A stretch of 64,000 nucleotides of DNA from Verrucomicrobiales bacterium (GCA_016795385.1 JAEUHI010000079.1:1-64000), one strand, 5' to 3'; numbered from the stretch's first letter, positions 51,585 to 61,384 are shown. Notes: generated from the sequence alone by a model not told the origin. Numbers and translations: made by a program.

Positions 51585-52631
51585 ATGATGCCCGACACTC
51601 CCGACCAGCTCCATCCCCGTCCCGGCACGTTCACCCGCCGCGATCTCCTCCGCCAGGCCACCGTCGCCGGGGCAGGAGCCGCCGCTCTCGCCGGCACCAC
51701 GCTCACCGCCCAGGAGGTCTCGCCCGCCACCAAGCCCGACGAGCGCCGCGCCTCGCCGAAGGCCTATCCCAAGTTGAAGAAATCGATCAATCTCTGGGCC
51801 TTCCCCTATCCGCAGCGCATGTCGCTGCGCGAGTGCCTCCAGCTCGCGAAAGACGCCGGCTTCGATGCGGTCGAGCTCAACTACGATCTCGACAACGACC
51901 TTTCCCCGAAAGCCGGCCCCGCCGAATTCACCGCCATCCGGAAAATGGCCGACGAGATCGGCATCGCCATCAGCGGCCTCTGCAGCTTCCTCTTCTGGCC
52001 CTATCCCCTCACCAGCAACGATCCCGCGAAACGCGCCCGGGGGCTCGAGCTGGCGGGCCTCATCGCCAAAGCCGCCCATCATCTCGGGGTCGAAAACGTC
52101 CTCGTCGTCCCCGGCGCCGTCACCATCCCCTGGCGCGACGACCACGAACCCGTGCCGAACGAAGTGTGCGATGCCCGTGCTCGCGAAGCCGTGGGCAAAC
52201 TGCTCGGTGAGGCCGAAAAGCTCGGCGTCTACCTCAACATGGAGAACATCTTCTTCAACGGTTATCTCATGACGCCCGCCGAGATGAATGCCTTCGTCGA
52301 TTCCTTCGGGAACGAGCGTTGCCGCGTCCATTTCGACACCGGCAACATCATGCAATACCAGCAGCCGGAACATTGGATCCCCCTGCTCGGAAACCGCATC
52401 AAGAACGTCCATCTCAAGGAATTCCACCGCGCCGGCACCGATCATTCCCTCGAGTGTTTCCGCCCCTTGCTCGACGGCAGCGTCGACTGGCCCGCCGTCG
52501 TCTCCGCCCTCGATGCCTCCGGCTTCGAGGGTTACCTCACCTTCGAATACTTCCGCCCGTGGCAGCACTACCCCGAGGCCCTCGTTTACCAGACCAGCGA
52601 TGCGCTCGATCGCATCCTGGGGCGGATTTGA
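51585..52631 (+). CDS. Tat-exported sugar-phosphate isomerase/epimerase-like TIM-barrel protein
   Basis: 348 residues with a twin-arginine motif F-T-R-R-D-L-L-R. The AP-endonuclease-2/xylose-isomerase-like barrel follows: A-K-D-A-G-F-D-A-V-E-L-N, L-C-S-F-L-F, N-M-E-N (metal Glu), H-F-D-T-G-N-I (metal His/Asp), N-V-H-L-K-E-F (metal His) and F-E-Y-F-R-P near the end. Exported members of this family are common in Verrucomicrobia and Planctomycetes, function mostly unknown. Followed by an esterase-like gene after 41 nt. Confidence 0.84.
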   Translation: MMPDTPDQLHPRPGTFTRRDLLRQATVAGAGAAALAGTTLTAQEVSPATKPDERRASPKAYPKLKKSINLWAFPYPQRMSLRECLQLAKDAGFDAVELNYDLDNDLSPKAGPAEFTAIRKMADEIGIAISGLCSFLFWPYPLTSNDPAKRARGLELAGLIAKAAHHLGVENVLVVPGAVTIPWRDDHEPVPNEVCDARAREAVGKLLGEAEKLGVYLNMENIFFNGYLMTPAEMNAFVDSFGNERCRVHFDTGNIMQYQQPEHWIPLLGNRIKNVHLKEFHRAGTDHSLECFRPLLDGSVDWPAVVSALDASGFEGYLTFEYFRPWQHYPEALVYQTSDALDRILGRI

Positions 52632-52672
52632 GACATCCACCATTCCAACGATACCCACCTGATCCTCATTTT

Positions 52673-53872
52673 ATGAAACTCCCCGCCATCCTCCTTTCCC
52701 TCGCCTTCCTGGCCCCGACTCTTCACGCCGAAACCCCAAGCCCCTCAATCCGCGGACGGCTCGAAGCCTTCGTGAAAGATGGATCTCTTTCCGGCGCCGT
52801 CGCGGTGCTCTATCAAAACGACAAGATTCTCAGTGAGGAAGTGATCGGATACCGCGATCTCGAGTCAAAATCACCGATGCAGGCCGACAGCCTCTTCTGG
52901 ATCGCCTCGATGACGAAACCCATCACCGCCATGGCCGTGATGATGCTGCAGGACGAGGGCAAACTGAACATCGAGGACCCCGTCGCAAAGTATCTCCCCG
53001 AATTCAAAAACCAGATGCTCGTGCAGGAAAAGAGCGGCGATCGCATCGTCCTCGTGAAACCCGCGCGACCCATCACGATCCGCGATCTCATGACACACAC
53101 GAGCGGCCTCGTCGGCAACTCGCCCCTCGATGGCGACGCCCTTGATGTCCTGAGCCTGAAGGAAGCCGTCATCACCTACGCCCTTTCCCCCCTGCAATTC
53201 GAGCCCGGCACGAAGTGGTCTTATTGCAATCCCGGCATCAACACGCTCGGCCGCATCGTCGAGGTCGTCAGCGGCGAGGAATACGCCGCCTTTCTCCAAT
53301 CGCGCCTCCTCGATCCGCTCGGGATGAAGGACACCACCTTCTGGCCGACCGAGGCCCAGCTCGCCCGCCTCGCCACCAGCTATCAGCCGACCGCCGATGG
53401 CAAAGGTCTCGAACCCGCGACCATCAAATACCTCACCACCCCCTACTCGAATCAAAAACGCGCCCCCCTCGCCGCCGGAGGCCTTTTCTCCACCGCGGCC
53501 GATCTGCTGAAGCTCTACACCATGCTCCTCAATGGCGCCGAAGCCGACGGGAAACGCTACCTTTCGCCCGAGTCGCTCGCCCTCATGACCACCGATCACA
53601 CCGGCACGCTGAAATCCGGTTTCACCGATGGCATGGGCATGGGGCTCGGATTCCAGGTCGTGCGCGAGCCCGTCGGCATTACCGCCATGCTCAGCAAAGG
53701 CACCTACGGACACGGCGGTGCCCACGGCACCCAGGGCTGGATCGATCCGGAAAAAAAGACCATCCACATCCTCCTCATCCAGCGGGCGGGCCTGAAAAAC
53801 GGCGACGCCTCGCCCATGCGCCAAGCCTTCCAGGAGGCGGCCGCGGCCCTCGTCCAGCCGGTCGCCCCCTGA
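52673..53872 (+). CDS. Exported beta-lactamase-family serine hydrolase
   Basis: 399 residues with a signal peptide (cleaved after L-H-A-E). S79-M-T-K82 is the catalytic pair, Y-C-N in K-W-S-Y-C-N-P-G is the Y-x-N motif, and H-G-G-A-H-G replaces K-T-G. H-T-S-G-L-V and G-G-L-F-S-T-A-A-D-L are the typical class C/esterase blocks. Esterase, D-aminopeptidase and transpeptidase roles are all possible. It is unlike the serine hydrolase at 37.0 kb in its motifs, so not a recent copy. Confidence 0.88.
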   Translation: MKLPAILLSLAFLAPTLHAETPSPSIRGRLEAFVKDGSLSGAVAVLYQNDKILSEEVIGYRDLESKSPMQADSLFWIASMTKPITAMAVMMLQDEGKLNIEDPVAKYLPEFKNQMLVQEKSGDRIVLVKPARPITIRDLMTHTSGLVGNSPLDGDALDVLSLKEAVITYALSPLQFEPGTKWSYCNPGINTLGRIVEVVSGEEYAAFLQSRLLDPLGMKDTTFWPTEAQLARLATSYQPTADGKGLEPATIKYLTTPYSNQKRAPLAAGGLFSTAADLLKLYTMLLNGAEADGKRYLSPESLALMTTDHTGTLKSGFTDGMGMGLGFQVVREPVGITAMLSKGTYGHGGAHGTQGWIDPEKKTIHILLIQRAGLKNGDASPMRQAFQEAAAALVQPVAP

Positions 53873-53961
53873 CCGGCCGGCACCGGCGATGGCGGAACGC
53901 TTGAGAACGGCAGAGATCCTGCTTTGCTTCCTGATCGTAGCCATCGCGCCATCCATCCTGC

Positions 53962-56697
53962 ATGCCTGAAAACCTCCCGCCCGCTCCGGGCAACCGCGAA
54001 CTCGTCCACGCCGGTCTCGAGTCCCTCGATCGCGAGGTGACCGAGATCATGGAGTGCCTCCGCACCGTCCTGCGCTCGGCCGCCACGCCGCAGCTCGCCG
54101 AAGCGCTGCCCTGGCTCCAGTCCGGCACCGGTCCGACGCCCGTGCCCGATGATCCGGGCGAGACGGCCCAGGTCTATTCCATCGCCTTCCAGCTCCTCGA
54201 CATGATCGAGGAACAGGTCGCCCACGATACCCGCCGCGAGCGCGAAAAAGTCCTCGGTCCCGAGGCCGAGCGCGGACTCTGGCCCCAGGCTCTCGCCGCG
54301 ATGAAAGCCGAGGGACGCAGCGAGTCCGAAATCGCCGCGACCTTCCGCGAGGTGCGGGTCGAGCCCGTCTTCACCGCCCACCCCACCGAGGCGAAGCGCC
54401 CCAGCGTGCGCGAGCGCCACCGCGAACTCCATGCCGCGCTTGTCCGTCTCGAGGATCCCGCCCTGACCAACCGCGAGCGCGAGCGCGCCGGCGATCTCCT
54501 CCTCGCCGCGCTTGAAGCGCTCTGGAACACCGGCGAGATCCACGTCGAGAAACCCACCGTCGAGCGCGAGCTGCGCAACGCCCTCTACTACCTGCGCGAG
54601 GTCTTTCCCCGCACCCTCGAGGAGACCGATCGAAATCTCGCCTGGGCCTGGGAGAAGGCCGGCTTCGATCCCGCCACCCTCGCCGCCGGAGGGGGACCTC
54701 GCCTGCGTTTCGCCCTCTGGATCGGAGGCGACCGCGACGGTCATCCCTTCGTCACCGCCGACGTTACCCAGGCCACCCTCGCCGAGCTGCGTGCCCAGGC
54801 CCTGAAACTCTACCGCCGCGAGCTCGCCAGCTGCGCCTTCCACCTGAGCATCGCCACACCCGAACATCCCGTGCCGGCGGGACTCGCCTCGCGTCTCGAG
54901 GCCCTCGCCGCCACGCTCGGAGCCGAGGGGCGCGCCATCCTCGCCCGCAATCCCGAGGAGCCCTGGCGCGCCTTCGCCTACCTCCTCCGCGCTTCGCTGA
55001 TGAAAGAGGGTCAACTCGCCGACCCGACCCTCTTTGGTGATCAGTTGGGGGTTCTCCACGACAGTCTTCTCGAGATCGGGGCCACCCGCGCCGCGGCGGA
55101 AGTGGTCGCCCCGCTGCGCCGGAAGCTCGAGGTCTTCGGCTTCCACCTCGCCGAGCTCGACGTGCGGCAAAACAGCGCCTTCCACGACAAGGCGGCCGCC
55201 CAGCTCCTCACCGCCGCGGGCATTGCCGACGGAGCCGCCTTCGGCGAATGGCCCGAGGAAAAACGCCTCGTCTTCCTCGATGCCGAGCTGCGCTCGGCGC
55301 GTCCCTTCCTCCATCCGCGAATCTCCGCCGGACCCGAGGCCGATGCGGTGCGCGATTGTTACCGCGTCCTCCGCGAGCATTGGCAAAGCCACGGCGCCGG
55401 CATCGGCGCGCTCATCGTCAGCATGACGCGGCAGCTCTCCGATCTCCTCCTCGTCCACCTCTTCGCCCGCGAGGCGGGACTGACCGTCGCCACCACCGGG
55501 GGAGGTTCCGTTTGTCCCCTCCAGGTCGTGCCGCTGTTTGAAACGCTCGACGACCTCGCCGGAGCCGCCGCCATCGTCGATGCGTATCTTTCGCACCCCA
55601 TCGCCCGCGCCAGTCTCGCGGTCTCCGGACACGATCCGATCACGCCCGATCGACCGACGCAGCAGATCATGCTCGGCTACAGCGACAGCAACAAGGATGG
55701 CGGTATCCTCGCCAGCCAGTGGGCGCTGCACGACGCCCAGCAGGCCCTGACCGCGATCGGAGCGAAACATGCCGTGAAGCTGCGTTTCTTCCACGGCCGG
55801 GGCGGCACCGTCAGCCGCGGCGCCGGACCGACGGATTGGTTTGTCAGGGCGTTGCCCCACGGATCGCTCAGTGGCGACTTCCGCATGACCGAGCAGGGGG
55901 AAACCATCGCTCAAAAATACGCCCATCCCGAAAACGCCGCCTACCATCTTGAGAGCCTCCAGGCCTGTGTCACCCACACCACCTCGGCGCATTTGTTTGG
56001 CAAAGCCTCCGAGGATCCCGGACTCGATCTGATGCCGCGCCTCGCCGAGTGGAGCCGCCAAGCCTATCGCGAGCTGCTCGAGACCGAGGGATTCATCGAA
56101 TTCTACCGTCAGGCCACGCCGATCGATGCGCTCGAGCAGAATCAAATGGGCTCGCGTCCTTCGCGACGCACCGGCACCGCCAGCCTCGCCGATCTGCGGG
56201 CGATCCCCTGGGTTTTCAGCTGGACCCAGGCACGCTTTTACCTGCCCGGCTGGTACGGCGTCGGCTCCGCCCTCGACCGGCTCCAGCGCGAATCGCCCGA
56301 TGATTTCGAGCGCCTCGCGTCCACCATCCTTCACTCGACCCTGGCGCGCTACATCTTTACCGGCGTCGAGACGAACCTCGTCAGCGCCGACCGCGACCTG
56401 ATGGAACTCTACGCCTCGCTCGTGCGCGACGCAGCCGTGCGCGAGCGTTTCCTCGGCCGCATCCACGGCGAGTACGATCGCGCCCGCACTTTGCTCGGGC
56501 GCCTCTTCACCCGTCCCGTCGCGGTGCGCCGCCCGCGCTTCGCGAAGACCCTGACCCTGCGCGAAGCCCCCCTCCGCGTCCTCCACCGCCAACAGGTTGA
56601 TCTGCTGCGATCGTGGCGGGAAAGCGGCGGCGATCTCCCCCGCGACCTCGTCTTTTCGATCAGCGCGATCGCGAGCGGGTTGCGGAATACGGGGTGA
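53962..56697 (+). CDS. ppc: Phosphoenolpyruvate carboxylase
   Basis: 911 residues; fixes bicarbonate onto PEP to give oxaloacetate. Diagnostic blocks are V-F-T-A-H-P-T-E-A-K-R (catalytic His), G-G-D-R-D-G-H-P-F-V, M-L-G-Y-S-D-S-N-K-D-G-G, F-F-H-G-R-G-G-T-V-S-R-G, and the C-terminal R-N-T-G that closes all PEPCs. ATG 53962 lies 89 nt after the preceding stop. The high G+C makes the opposite strand open for over 900 codons, which is an artefact. Confidence 0.96.
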   Translation: MPENLPPAPGNRELVHAGLESLDREVTEIMECLRTVLRSAATPQLAEALPWLQSGTGPTPVPDDPGETAQVYSIAFQLLDMIEEQVAHDTRREREKVLGPEAERGLWPQALAAMKAEGRSESEIAATFREVRVEPVFTAHPTEAKRPSVRERHRELHAALVRLEDPALTNRERERAGDLLLAALEALWNTGEIHVEKPTVERELRNALYYLREVFPRTLEETDRNLAWAWEKAGFDPATLAAGGGPRLRFALWIGGDRDGHPFVTADVTQATLAELRAQALKLYRRELASCAFHLSIATPEHPVPAGLASRLEALAATLGAEGRAILARNPEEPWRAFAYLLRASLMKEGQLADPTLFGDQLGVLHDSLLEIGATRAAAEVVAPLRRKLEVFGFHLAELDVRQNSAFHDKAAAQLLTAAGIADGAAFGEWPEEKRLVFLDAELRSARPFLHPRISAGPEADAVRDCYRVLREHWQSHGAGIGALIVSMTRQLSDLLLVHLFAREAGLTVATTGGGSVCPLQVVPLFETLDDLAGAAAIVDAYLSHPIARASLAVSGHDPITPDRPTQQIMLGYSDSNKDGGILASQWALHDAQQALTAIGAKHAVKLRFFHGRGGTVSRGAGPTDWFVRALPHGSLSGDFRMTEQGETIAQKYAHPENAAYHLESLQACVTHTTSAHLFGKASEDPGLDLMPRLAEWSRQAYRELLETEGFIEFYRQATPIDALEQNQMGSRPSRRTGTASLADLRAIPWVFSWTQARFYLPGWYGVGSALDRLQRESPDDFERLASTILHSTLARYIFTGVETNLVSADRDLMELYASLVRDAAVRERFLGRIHGEYDRARTLLGRLFTRPVAVRRPRFAKTLTLREAPLRVLHRQQVDLLRSWRESGGDLPRDLVFSISAIASGLRNTG

Positions 56698-56742
56698 GCC
56701 CGGGGTGCCGCGCCCACCGGTGCCGACGAAGTCCGCCGCGAG

Positions 56743-56934
56743 CTATTTCCGGACGTTTTCGATCTTTCGCGTTTTCGTGGATTTCGTTTTCCGCTTGGAT
56801 GTCCCCGCGATCGAGATCTTTTCCGCAGCTTCACGTTTCATCGCGTCTTCAAAGATGCGGTGAAGATCAAAATCGAACTTCGCCGCCAAAGCTTCGCGGG
56901 CGGCACGGACCTCCTGAATGAGTGGATTGTTCAT
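56743..56934 (-). CDS. Small partner protein of the PIN gene (antitoxin-like)
   Basis: 63 residues, starting at ATG 56934 inside the stop of the PIN gene (ATGA at 56931-56934), so the two are translationally coupled. It begins N-N-P-L-I-Q-E-V-R-A-A-R-E-A-L-A-A-K-F, helical, with F-D-L-H-R-I-F-E-D-A, and ends in a Lys/Arg-rich tail. This short E-V-R...F-D-x-D/H pattern is common beside PIN toxins. The order toxin-then-partner is reversed from classical vapBC. Antitoxin function is inferred. Confidence 0.6.
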   Translation of the reverse strand: MNNPLIQEVRAAREALAAKFDFDLHRIFEDAMKREAAEKISIAGTSKRKTKSTKTRKIENVRK

Positions 56935-57407
56935 GACGAGGGAGCGATCAGACCTTTAGGCGTGCAAATGATTGGCACATGAAGTTCATGGTAGCGACAG
57001 AACTCGACAAGTTCTTTCTGCAATACTGGATTTGCGAGATGGGTGCAATTCCAAGTAAGGAGAAAGTCCATCTTGTGAAGAATCGAAACCGCGACATGAG
57101 AAGCGTCCATCACCGATCTGGTGGGAAGACAAAGGAGTTTCGCGATATTGGCGGCAAGCTTCTCCGCCTCTGGCGTGATTGGTAGGTGCGGGATGTCCCT
57201 GAGCCAGACCAATCTCCGCGCTGCCGCATCCAGATCTCCGCCTGAGGCTTCATCGAGCGTGAAAAGCGAGGTATAAACACGATAACGCAGACGTTCGTTC
57301 TGCCACCAGGAGTGAGTGGCCCGCTGATCAGATGCGACCGCTGGAAGACGACTCGGCTTTGCCGCCAGATAGCTGGGGATCGTCGTCTCGATGTAGACCG
57401 TCTGCAC
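56931..57407 (-). CDS. PIN-domain protein, VapC-like toxin
   Basis: 158 residues. The start V-Y-I-E-T-T-I-P-S-Y gives the first acidic residue; D-E-A-S-G-G-D, M-D-A-S-H-V-A (second and third acids) and F-L-L-T-W-N-C-T-H-L-A-N complete the PIN pattern. Such proteins are magnesium-dependent RNases, usually acting on tRNA or rRNA. G+C is lower than in the flanking ppc and protease genes, which suggests a laterally acquired module. Confidence 0.78.
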   Translation of the reverse strand: MQTVYIETTIPSYLAAKPSRLPAVASDQRATHSWWQNERLRYRVYTSLFTLDEASGGDLDAAARRLVWLRDIPHLPITPEAEKLAANIAKLLCLPTRSVMDASHVAVSILHKMDFLLTWNCTHLANPVLQKELVEFCRYHELHVPIICTPKGLIAPSS

Positions 57408-57529
57408 ACTAGCAAGCTAACTCATCGACCGAGGCAGGTAAAGCGCGTGGAAAGCTCCAAATCCTCAACCAATCCGAAATAAAGAATCATCGACGAAGCG
57501 GTGCTTTCCCGGCATCTTTGGCGCTCACC

Positions 57530-60500
57530 ATGAACGCCTCACGACTGATCGCGATTTTGTTTCTTTCCCTTGCCTCGCTACCAGCGCCTGGAATCGCCCA
57601 AGAGGAAGCGGCCCTCGTGCCGGTGGAGCTGGCTTCGACGCCGGCCCTTTCATCCGACGGAAAGCAGATCGCGTTTTCGTGGGCGGGAGATCTCTGGATC
57701 ACGCGCGCGCGGGGAGGCCAGGCGAAGCGGATCACGACCCATCCCGCCTACGACAGCAGCCCGGCCTTTTCTCCGGATGGTTCGCGGATCGCCTTCACCA
57801 GCAACCGCACCGGCCAAGATCAAGTCTTCGTCATGCCGGTGGCGGGCGGCATCCCCCGACAGGTCACTTTTCATTCGGAGGGATCACGCGTCGTCGAATG
57901 GTATCCCGATGGAAAGTCGATCCTGATCGAAGGGCTGCGCGACTTCGGCACGCGACGGGCGACGCGATTCTATCGCATCCATGCCGATGAACGGCGCGCC
58001 GAAAGCCTCCTCTTCGACGCCGAGGGACATTCGGCGGCCCTCTCTCCCGACGGCACGAAGCTGCTCTTCTGCCGCGAAGGCAGCGACCTCTATCGCAAGG
58101 GCTACCGCGGCTCCCAGGCCTCGCAGATCTGGCTCGCCGAAGGGCTCGAGTCGGCGAAACCGGTTTTCAAAAAACTCGTCGCCCGCGAAAGCGAAGCCCG
58201 TTCGCCCATGTGGAAACCGGATGGCTCCAGCTTTTATTACCTCGGCGATCACGGCGAAGCAGCCCTCTTCGATGTGTGGGAGCGCGATCTCGTCTCGGGC
58301 GAGGAGAAGGCCCTGACCCGGCATCAGGAAGATCCCGCCATCCTCCCCGCGATCGCCCGCGATGGATCGGCGCTCGTCTTCCGCCAGCGTTTCGATCTCC
58401 ATCGACTGTCACTCACGGGCAAAGGTGCAGGGAAAGGGGCCCGTCCCCTCGCGATCGAGGCGGGCGCCGATACCCTGCCCGACCCGGTGGTGCGCCGCAC
58501 CCTGACAAAAGCAGAAAACCTCTCCTTCTCCGCCGATGGACTCGAGGTCGCCTTCATCGCCGGCGGGGATGTCTGGGTGATGGATTCCGAACTGCGCGAG
58601 CCCGTCGCGGTGACAAACACCCCTGCCGAAGAACGCGAGCCCGTCTTTTCCGCCGATGGCGAGACCCTGTATTTCATCCGTGACGATGGAGCCACGGTCG
58701 ATCTCTGGTCGGCGAAGCGCGCCGACGCGAAGTCCTACTGGTGGCGGAACGCGAACTTCACGGAGAAACGGCTGACCACGGACGGAGCCGCGAAAGAGGA
58801 CCTCCAGGTCGTGCCGGGCGGTAAAAAGATCTCGTGGGTCGCGGGTCGCGGCGATCTCTGGGTCGCGAACGCCGACGGCGGCGAAGCGAAGCGTCTTTTT
58901 GAATCGTGGAACGCCCCACAGGTCGCGTGGTCGCCCGACGGCCTGTGGTATTCCTACGCCGTCGATGACAACGACTTCAACCGCGATATCTGGATCGCCC
59001 CGCTCGACGGAAAGTCGCCGCCCTACAATGTCTCGCGCCATCCCGACAGCGACGGCAATCCCGCGTGGTCGCCCGATGGAAAGATCCTCGCCTTCACCGG
59101 GCGCCGCTACGAGGACGAGACCGACATCTACTACGTGCATCTCAGCCTCGCCGACGAGGAGAAGGACAAACGCGACCGCACCCTCGAGAGCGCCTTGAAG
59201 AAGATGGAGGCCGCGCGGAAAAAACCCGAACCCGCCACCCCGCCGAAGCCCGCCGATCCGCCCAAGGCCTCGGCCCCCGCGCCGCTCGATCCCGCGACTT
59301 CGAAAGACGGTCAGAACACTCCTGCACCAGCTCCTGCGGCCCCAGCTCCCGCACCGGACCCTGCCAAAACCACCACACCCGATCCGAAGGCCGCTGCTCC
59401 GGCACCTCCGACGGCGGCGAAGCTGGCTTCACCCGAGGCCGCGCCTCCGAAACCCGCCGCGACCGGCGTGAGCGTGAAGATCGATTTCGACCGCCTCTCC
59501 GAGCGCATCCATCGCATCGCCATTCCCGACGCCGTCGAGACGGGCCTCTTCTGGTCGCCGGATTCGAAGCGTCTCGCCTTCGCCGCCGAGATCCGTGGCG
59601 TCCGCGGCACCTACACGGTCTCCTTTCCCGATCCCGCGACGCCTGCGCTCCTCGTGAACAAGACCGGCGGCCTCGCCCGCTGGATCGCGAAGGATGAGAC
59701 CATCCTCTGGCTCGTCGAAGGCCTGCCCGCGACCTTTTCGAAAGGCAGCCTCAAGACCTATTCCTTCACGGCGCGGCAGTCCTACGATCGGGCCGCCTAC
59801 CAGCGCGCCGGCTTCCAGCAGGCGTGGCGAGTCATCCGCGACACCTGGTACGACGAAACCATGAACCACCGCGATTGGGATTCTGTCAGGATGAAATACG
59901 AGGAGGCCGCGGCCCGCGCCACCGACAGCCGCGCCTTCGACCGTGTCGTCGCGATGATGCTCGGCGAACTGAACGGCTCACACCTCGGCTTCAAATCGAC
60001 GGTCGACAGCTTCCCCAACCGCAGCCCCCAGGGATGGAGCGAGGAAACGGCCCATCCCGGACTCCTGTTCGACCGGTTTTTCGATGGACCCGGCTGGAAG
60101 GTCGCCCGTGTGATCCCGCGCGGCCCGGCCGATGAAGGGGCCGCGAGGCTCCGCGCCGGTGATCTCGTCATGAAGATCGACGGTGCGCCCCTGACCCGCG
60201 ATCTCGATCCGACCCTGGTTTTGAATGGACCTCTCACCCGCGATCTGCGCCTCTCGATCGAGCGCAGCCACCCTCCCACCGGCGGGGAGAAAGAAGGCAA
60301 AAAGGAGACTCTCGAGATCACCCTGCGTCCCATCTCCTATGCGCGGGCGCGGGAGCTGATGCAGGACGCGTTCGTCGAGGAGAGACGCGCCCTCGTCGAG
60401 CGCCTCAGCGGCGGGCGTGTCGGCTACGTGCATGTCGAGAAGATGGATTGGAGCGACTTCCTCCGTTTTGAAGCCGAGATCTTCGCCCGCGGCCATGGCA

Positions 60501-61027
60501 AGGACGCCCTCCTCATCGATGTGCGCGACAACGGCGGAGGCTTCACCGCGGATCACCTGTTGACCGTGTTGAATCCCGCCGAGCACGCCATCACCGTGCC
60601 GCGCGGAGGTGGTCCGGGGTATCCGCAGGACCGGCGCGTCTATGCGACCTGGCATCGACCCGTCACCGTGCTCTGCAATCAGAACAGCTTCTCCAACGCC
60701 GAGATCTTCAGCCACGCGATCAAGGAGATCGGCCGCGGCAAACTGGTCGGCGTGCCCACCGCCGGTGGTGTCGTCTCGACCGGCGCGGCTTCGATCCGCG
60801 ATCTCGGCACCCTGCGCATTCCCTTCCGCGGCTGGTATCGCAAGAGCGACGGGGCCGACATGGAGCTCAACGGGGCCGTGCCCGACGCCCTCGTCTGGCC
60901 CGAGCCCGGGGACGAAGCCGCGGGCCGCGATCGCCAGATCGAGAAGGCGGTGGAACTGAGCCTCGCGGAGATCAAAGCCGAGGCGGCCAAACCCAAGCCG
61001 AAGCTCGTGCCCGCGAGCCGACGATGA
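57530..61027 (+). CDS. Tricorn-like exported S41 protease with beta-propeller
   Basis: 1165 residues. A signal peptide (cleaved near G-I-A-Q) is followed by WD40/PD40-type propeller blades (F-S-P-D-G-S-R-I-A-F repeats) over residues ~30-545. A Pro/Ala-rich linker at ~563-647 interrupts the fold. The C-terminal region contains a PDZ-like stretch (A-A-R-L-R-A-G-D-L-V) and the S41 active site N-Q-N-S-F-S1055-N-A-E-I-F. Family members degrade peptides in the envelope. ATG 57530 is preferred to TTG 57518 because it starts the signal peptide. Confidence 0.9.
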   Translation: MNASRLIAILFLSLASLPAPGIAQEEAALVPVELASTPALSSDGKQIAFSWAGDLWITRARGGQAKRITTHPAYDSSPAFSPDGSRIAFTSNRTGQDQVFVMPVAGGIPRQVTFHSEGSRVVEWYPDGKSILIEGLRDFGTRRATRFYRIHADERRAESLLFDAEGHSAALSPDGTKLLFCREGSDLYRKGYRGSQASQIWLAEGLESAKPVFKKLVARESEARSPMWKPDGSSFYYLGDHGEAALFDVWERDLVSGEEKALTRHQEDPAILPAIARDGSALVFRQRFDLHRLSLTGKGAGKGARPLAIEAGADTLPDPVVRRTLTKAENLSFSADGLEVAFIAGGDVWVMDSELREPVAVTNTPAEEREPVFSADGETLYFIRDDGATVDLWSAKRADAKSYWWRNANFTEKRLTTDGAAKEDLQVVPGGKKISWVAGRGDLWVANADGGEAKRLFESWNAPQVAWSPDGLWYSYAVDDNDFNRDIWIAPLDGKSPPYNVSRHPDSDGNPAWSPDGKILAFTGRRYEDETDIYYVHLSLADEEKDKRDRTLESALKKMEAARKKPEPATPPKPADPPKASAPAPLDPATSKDGQNTPAPAPAAPAPAPDPAKTTTPDPKAAAPAPPTAAKLASPEAAPPKPAATGVSVKIDFDRLSERIHRIAIPDAVETGLFWSPDSKRLAFAAEIRGVRGTYTVSFPDPATPALLVNKTGGLARWIAKDETILWLVEGLPATFSKGSLKTYSFTARQSYDRAAYQRAGFQQAWRVIRDTWYDETMNHRDWDSVRMKYEEAAARATDSRAFDRVVAMMLGELNGSHLGFKSTVDSFPNRSPQGWSEETAHPGLLFDRFFDGPGWKVARVIPRGPADEGAARLRAGDLVMKIDGAPLTRDLDPTLVLNGPLTRDLRLSIERSHPPTGGEKEGKKETLEITLRPISYARARELMQDAFVEERRALVERLSGGRVGYVHVEKMDWSDFLRFEAEIFARGHGKDALLIDVRDNGGGFTADHLLTVLNPAEHAITVPRGGGPGYPQDRRVYATWHRPVTVLCNQNSFSNAEIFSHAIKEIGRGKLVGVPTAGGVVSTGAASIRDLGTLRIPFRGWYRKSDGADMELNGAVPDALVWPEPGDEAAGRDRQIEKAVELSLAEIKAEAAKPKPKLVPASRR

Positions 61028-61378
61028 TCAAGGACAGCAGCGTCCCTTGGCGGAAGTGGTGATCACCGTGCCGGAGGCATTCGGCAGGCAGTTGCGTTTC
61101 GCGTTCCGCTTCGGATTCGCGGGGTTCATGAGATGCGAATTGAAGAAGTCGTATTTCTTCTTCCCGAGATACACCGGGCGGCAATGATCGTGGCACTCGT
61201 TCACCCACTGGGTCACGACGCGTCCGTCGAGGCATTCCACGGGACGGTAGTAGGCCATGAGGTCGTGTCCACACTGCTGGCAGACGCCGCGGAAACGCGC
61301 GGGGTAACCGGCTTCCGCGGTGTCAGGCAAGATCGTGGTGAAGAGGAGGGCGGCGGCGAGGGTGATCCAGATTTTCAT
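61028..61378 (-). CDS. Exported Cys-rich hypothetical protein
   Basis: 116 residues from ATG 61378 with a signal peptide (cleaved after A-E-A-G). Cysteines come in C-Q-Q-C and E-C-H-D-H-C patterns and a final C-C-P, which could bind a metal or form disulfides. No family is recognised. It is convergent with the protease gene and divergent from the sialate esterase gene. Confidence 0.65.
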   Translation of the reverse strand: MKIWITLAAALLFTTILPDTAEAGYPARFRGVCQQCGHDLMAYYRPVECLDGRVVTQWVNECHDHCRPVYLGKKKYDFFNSHLMNPANPKRNAKRNCLPNASGTVITTSAKGRCCP

Positions 61379-61384
61379 GTTTCG

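Noticed and set aside
53704..56592. Minus-strand open frame of about 960 codons opposite ppc
   Set aside because: Same kind of shadow; the plus-strand ppc has all catalytic motifs.
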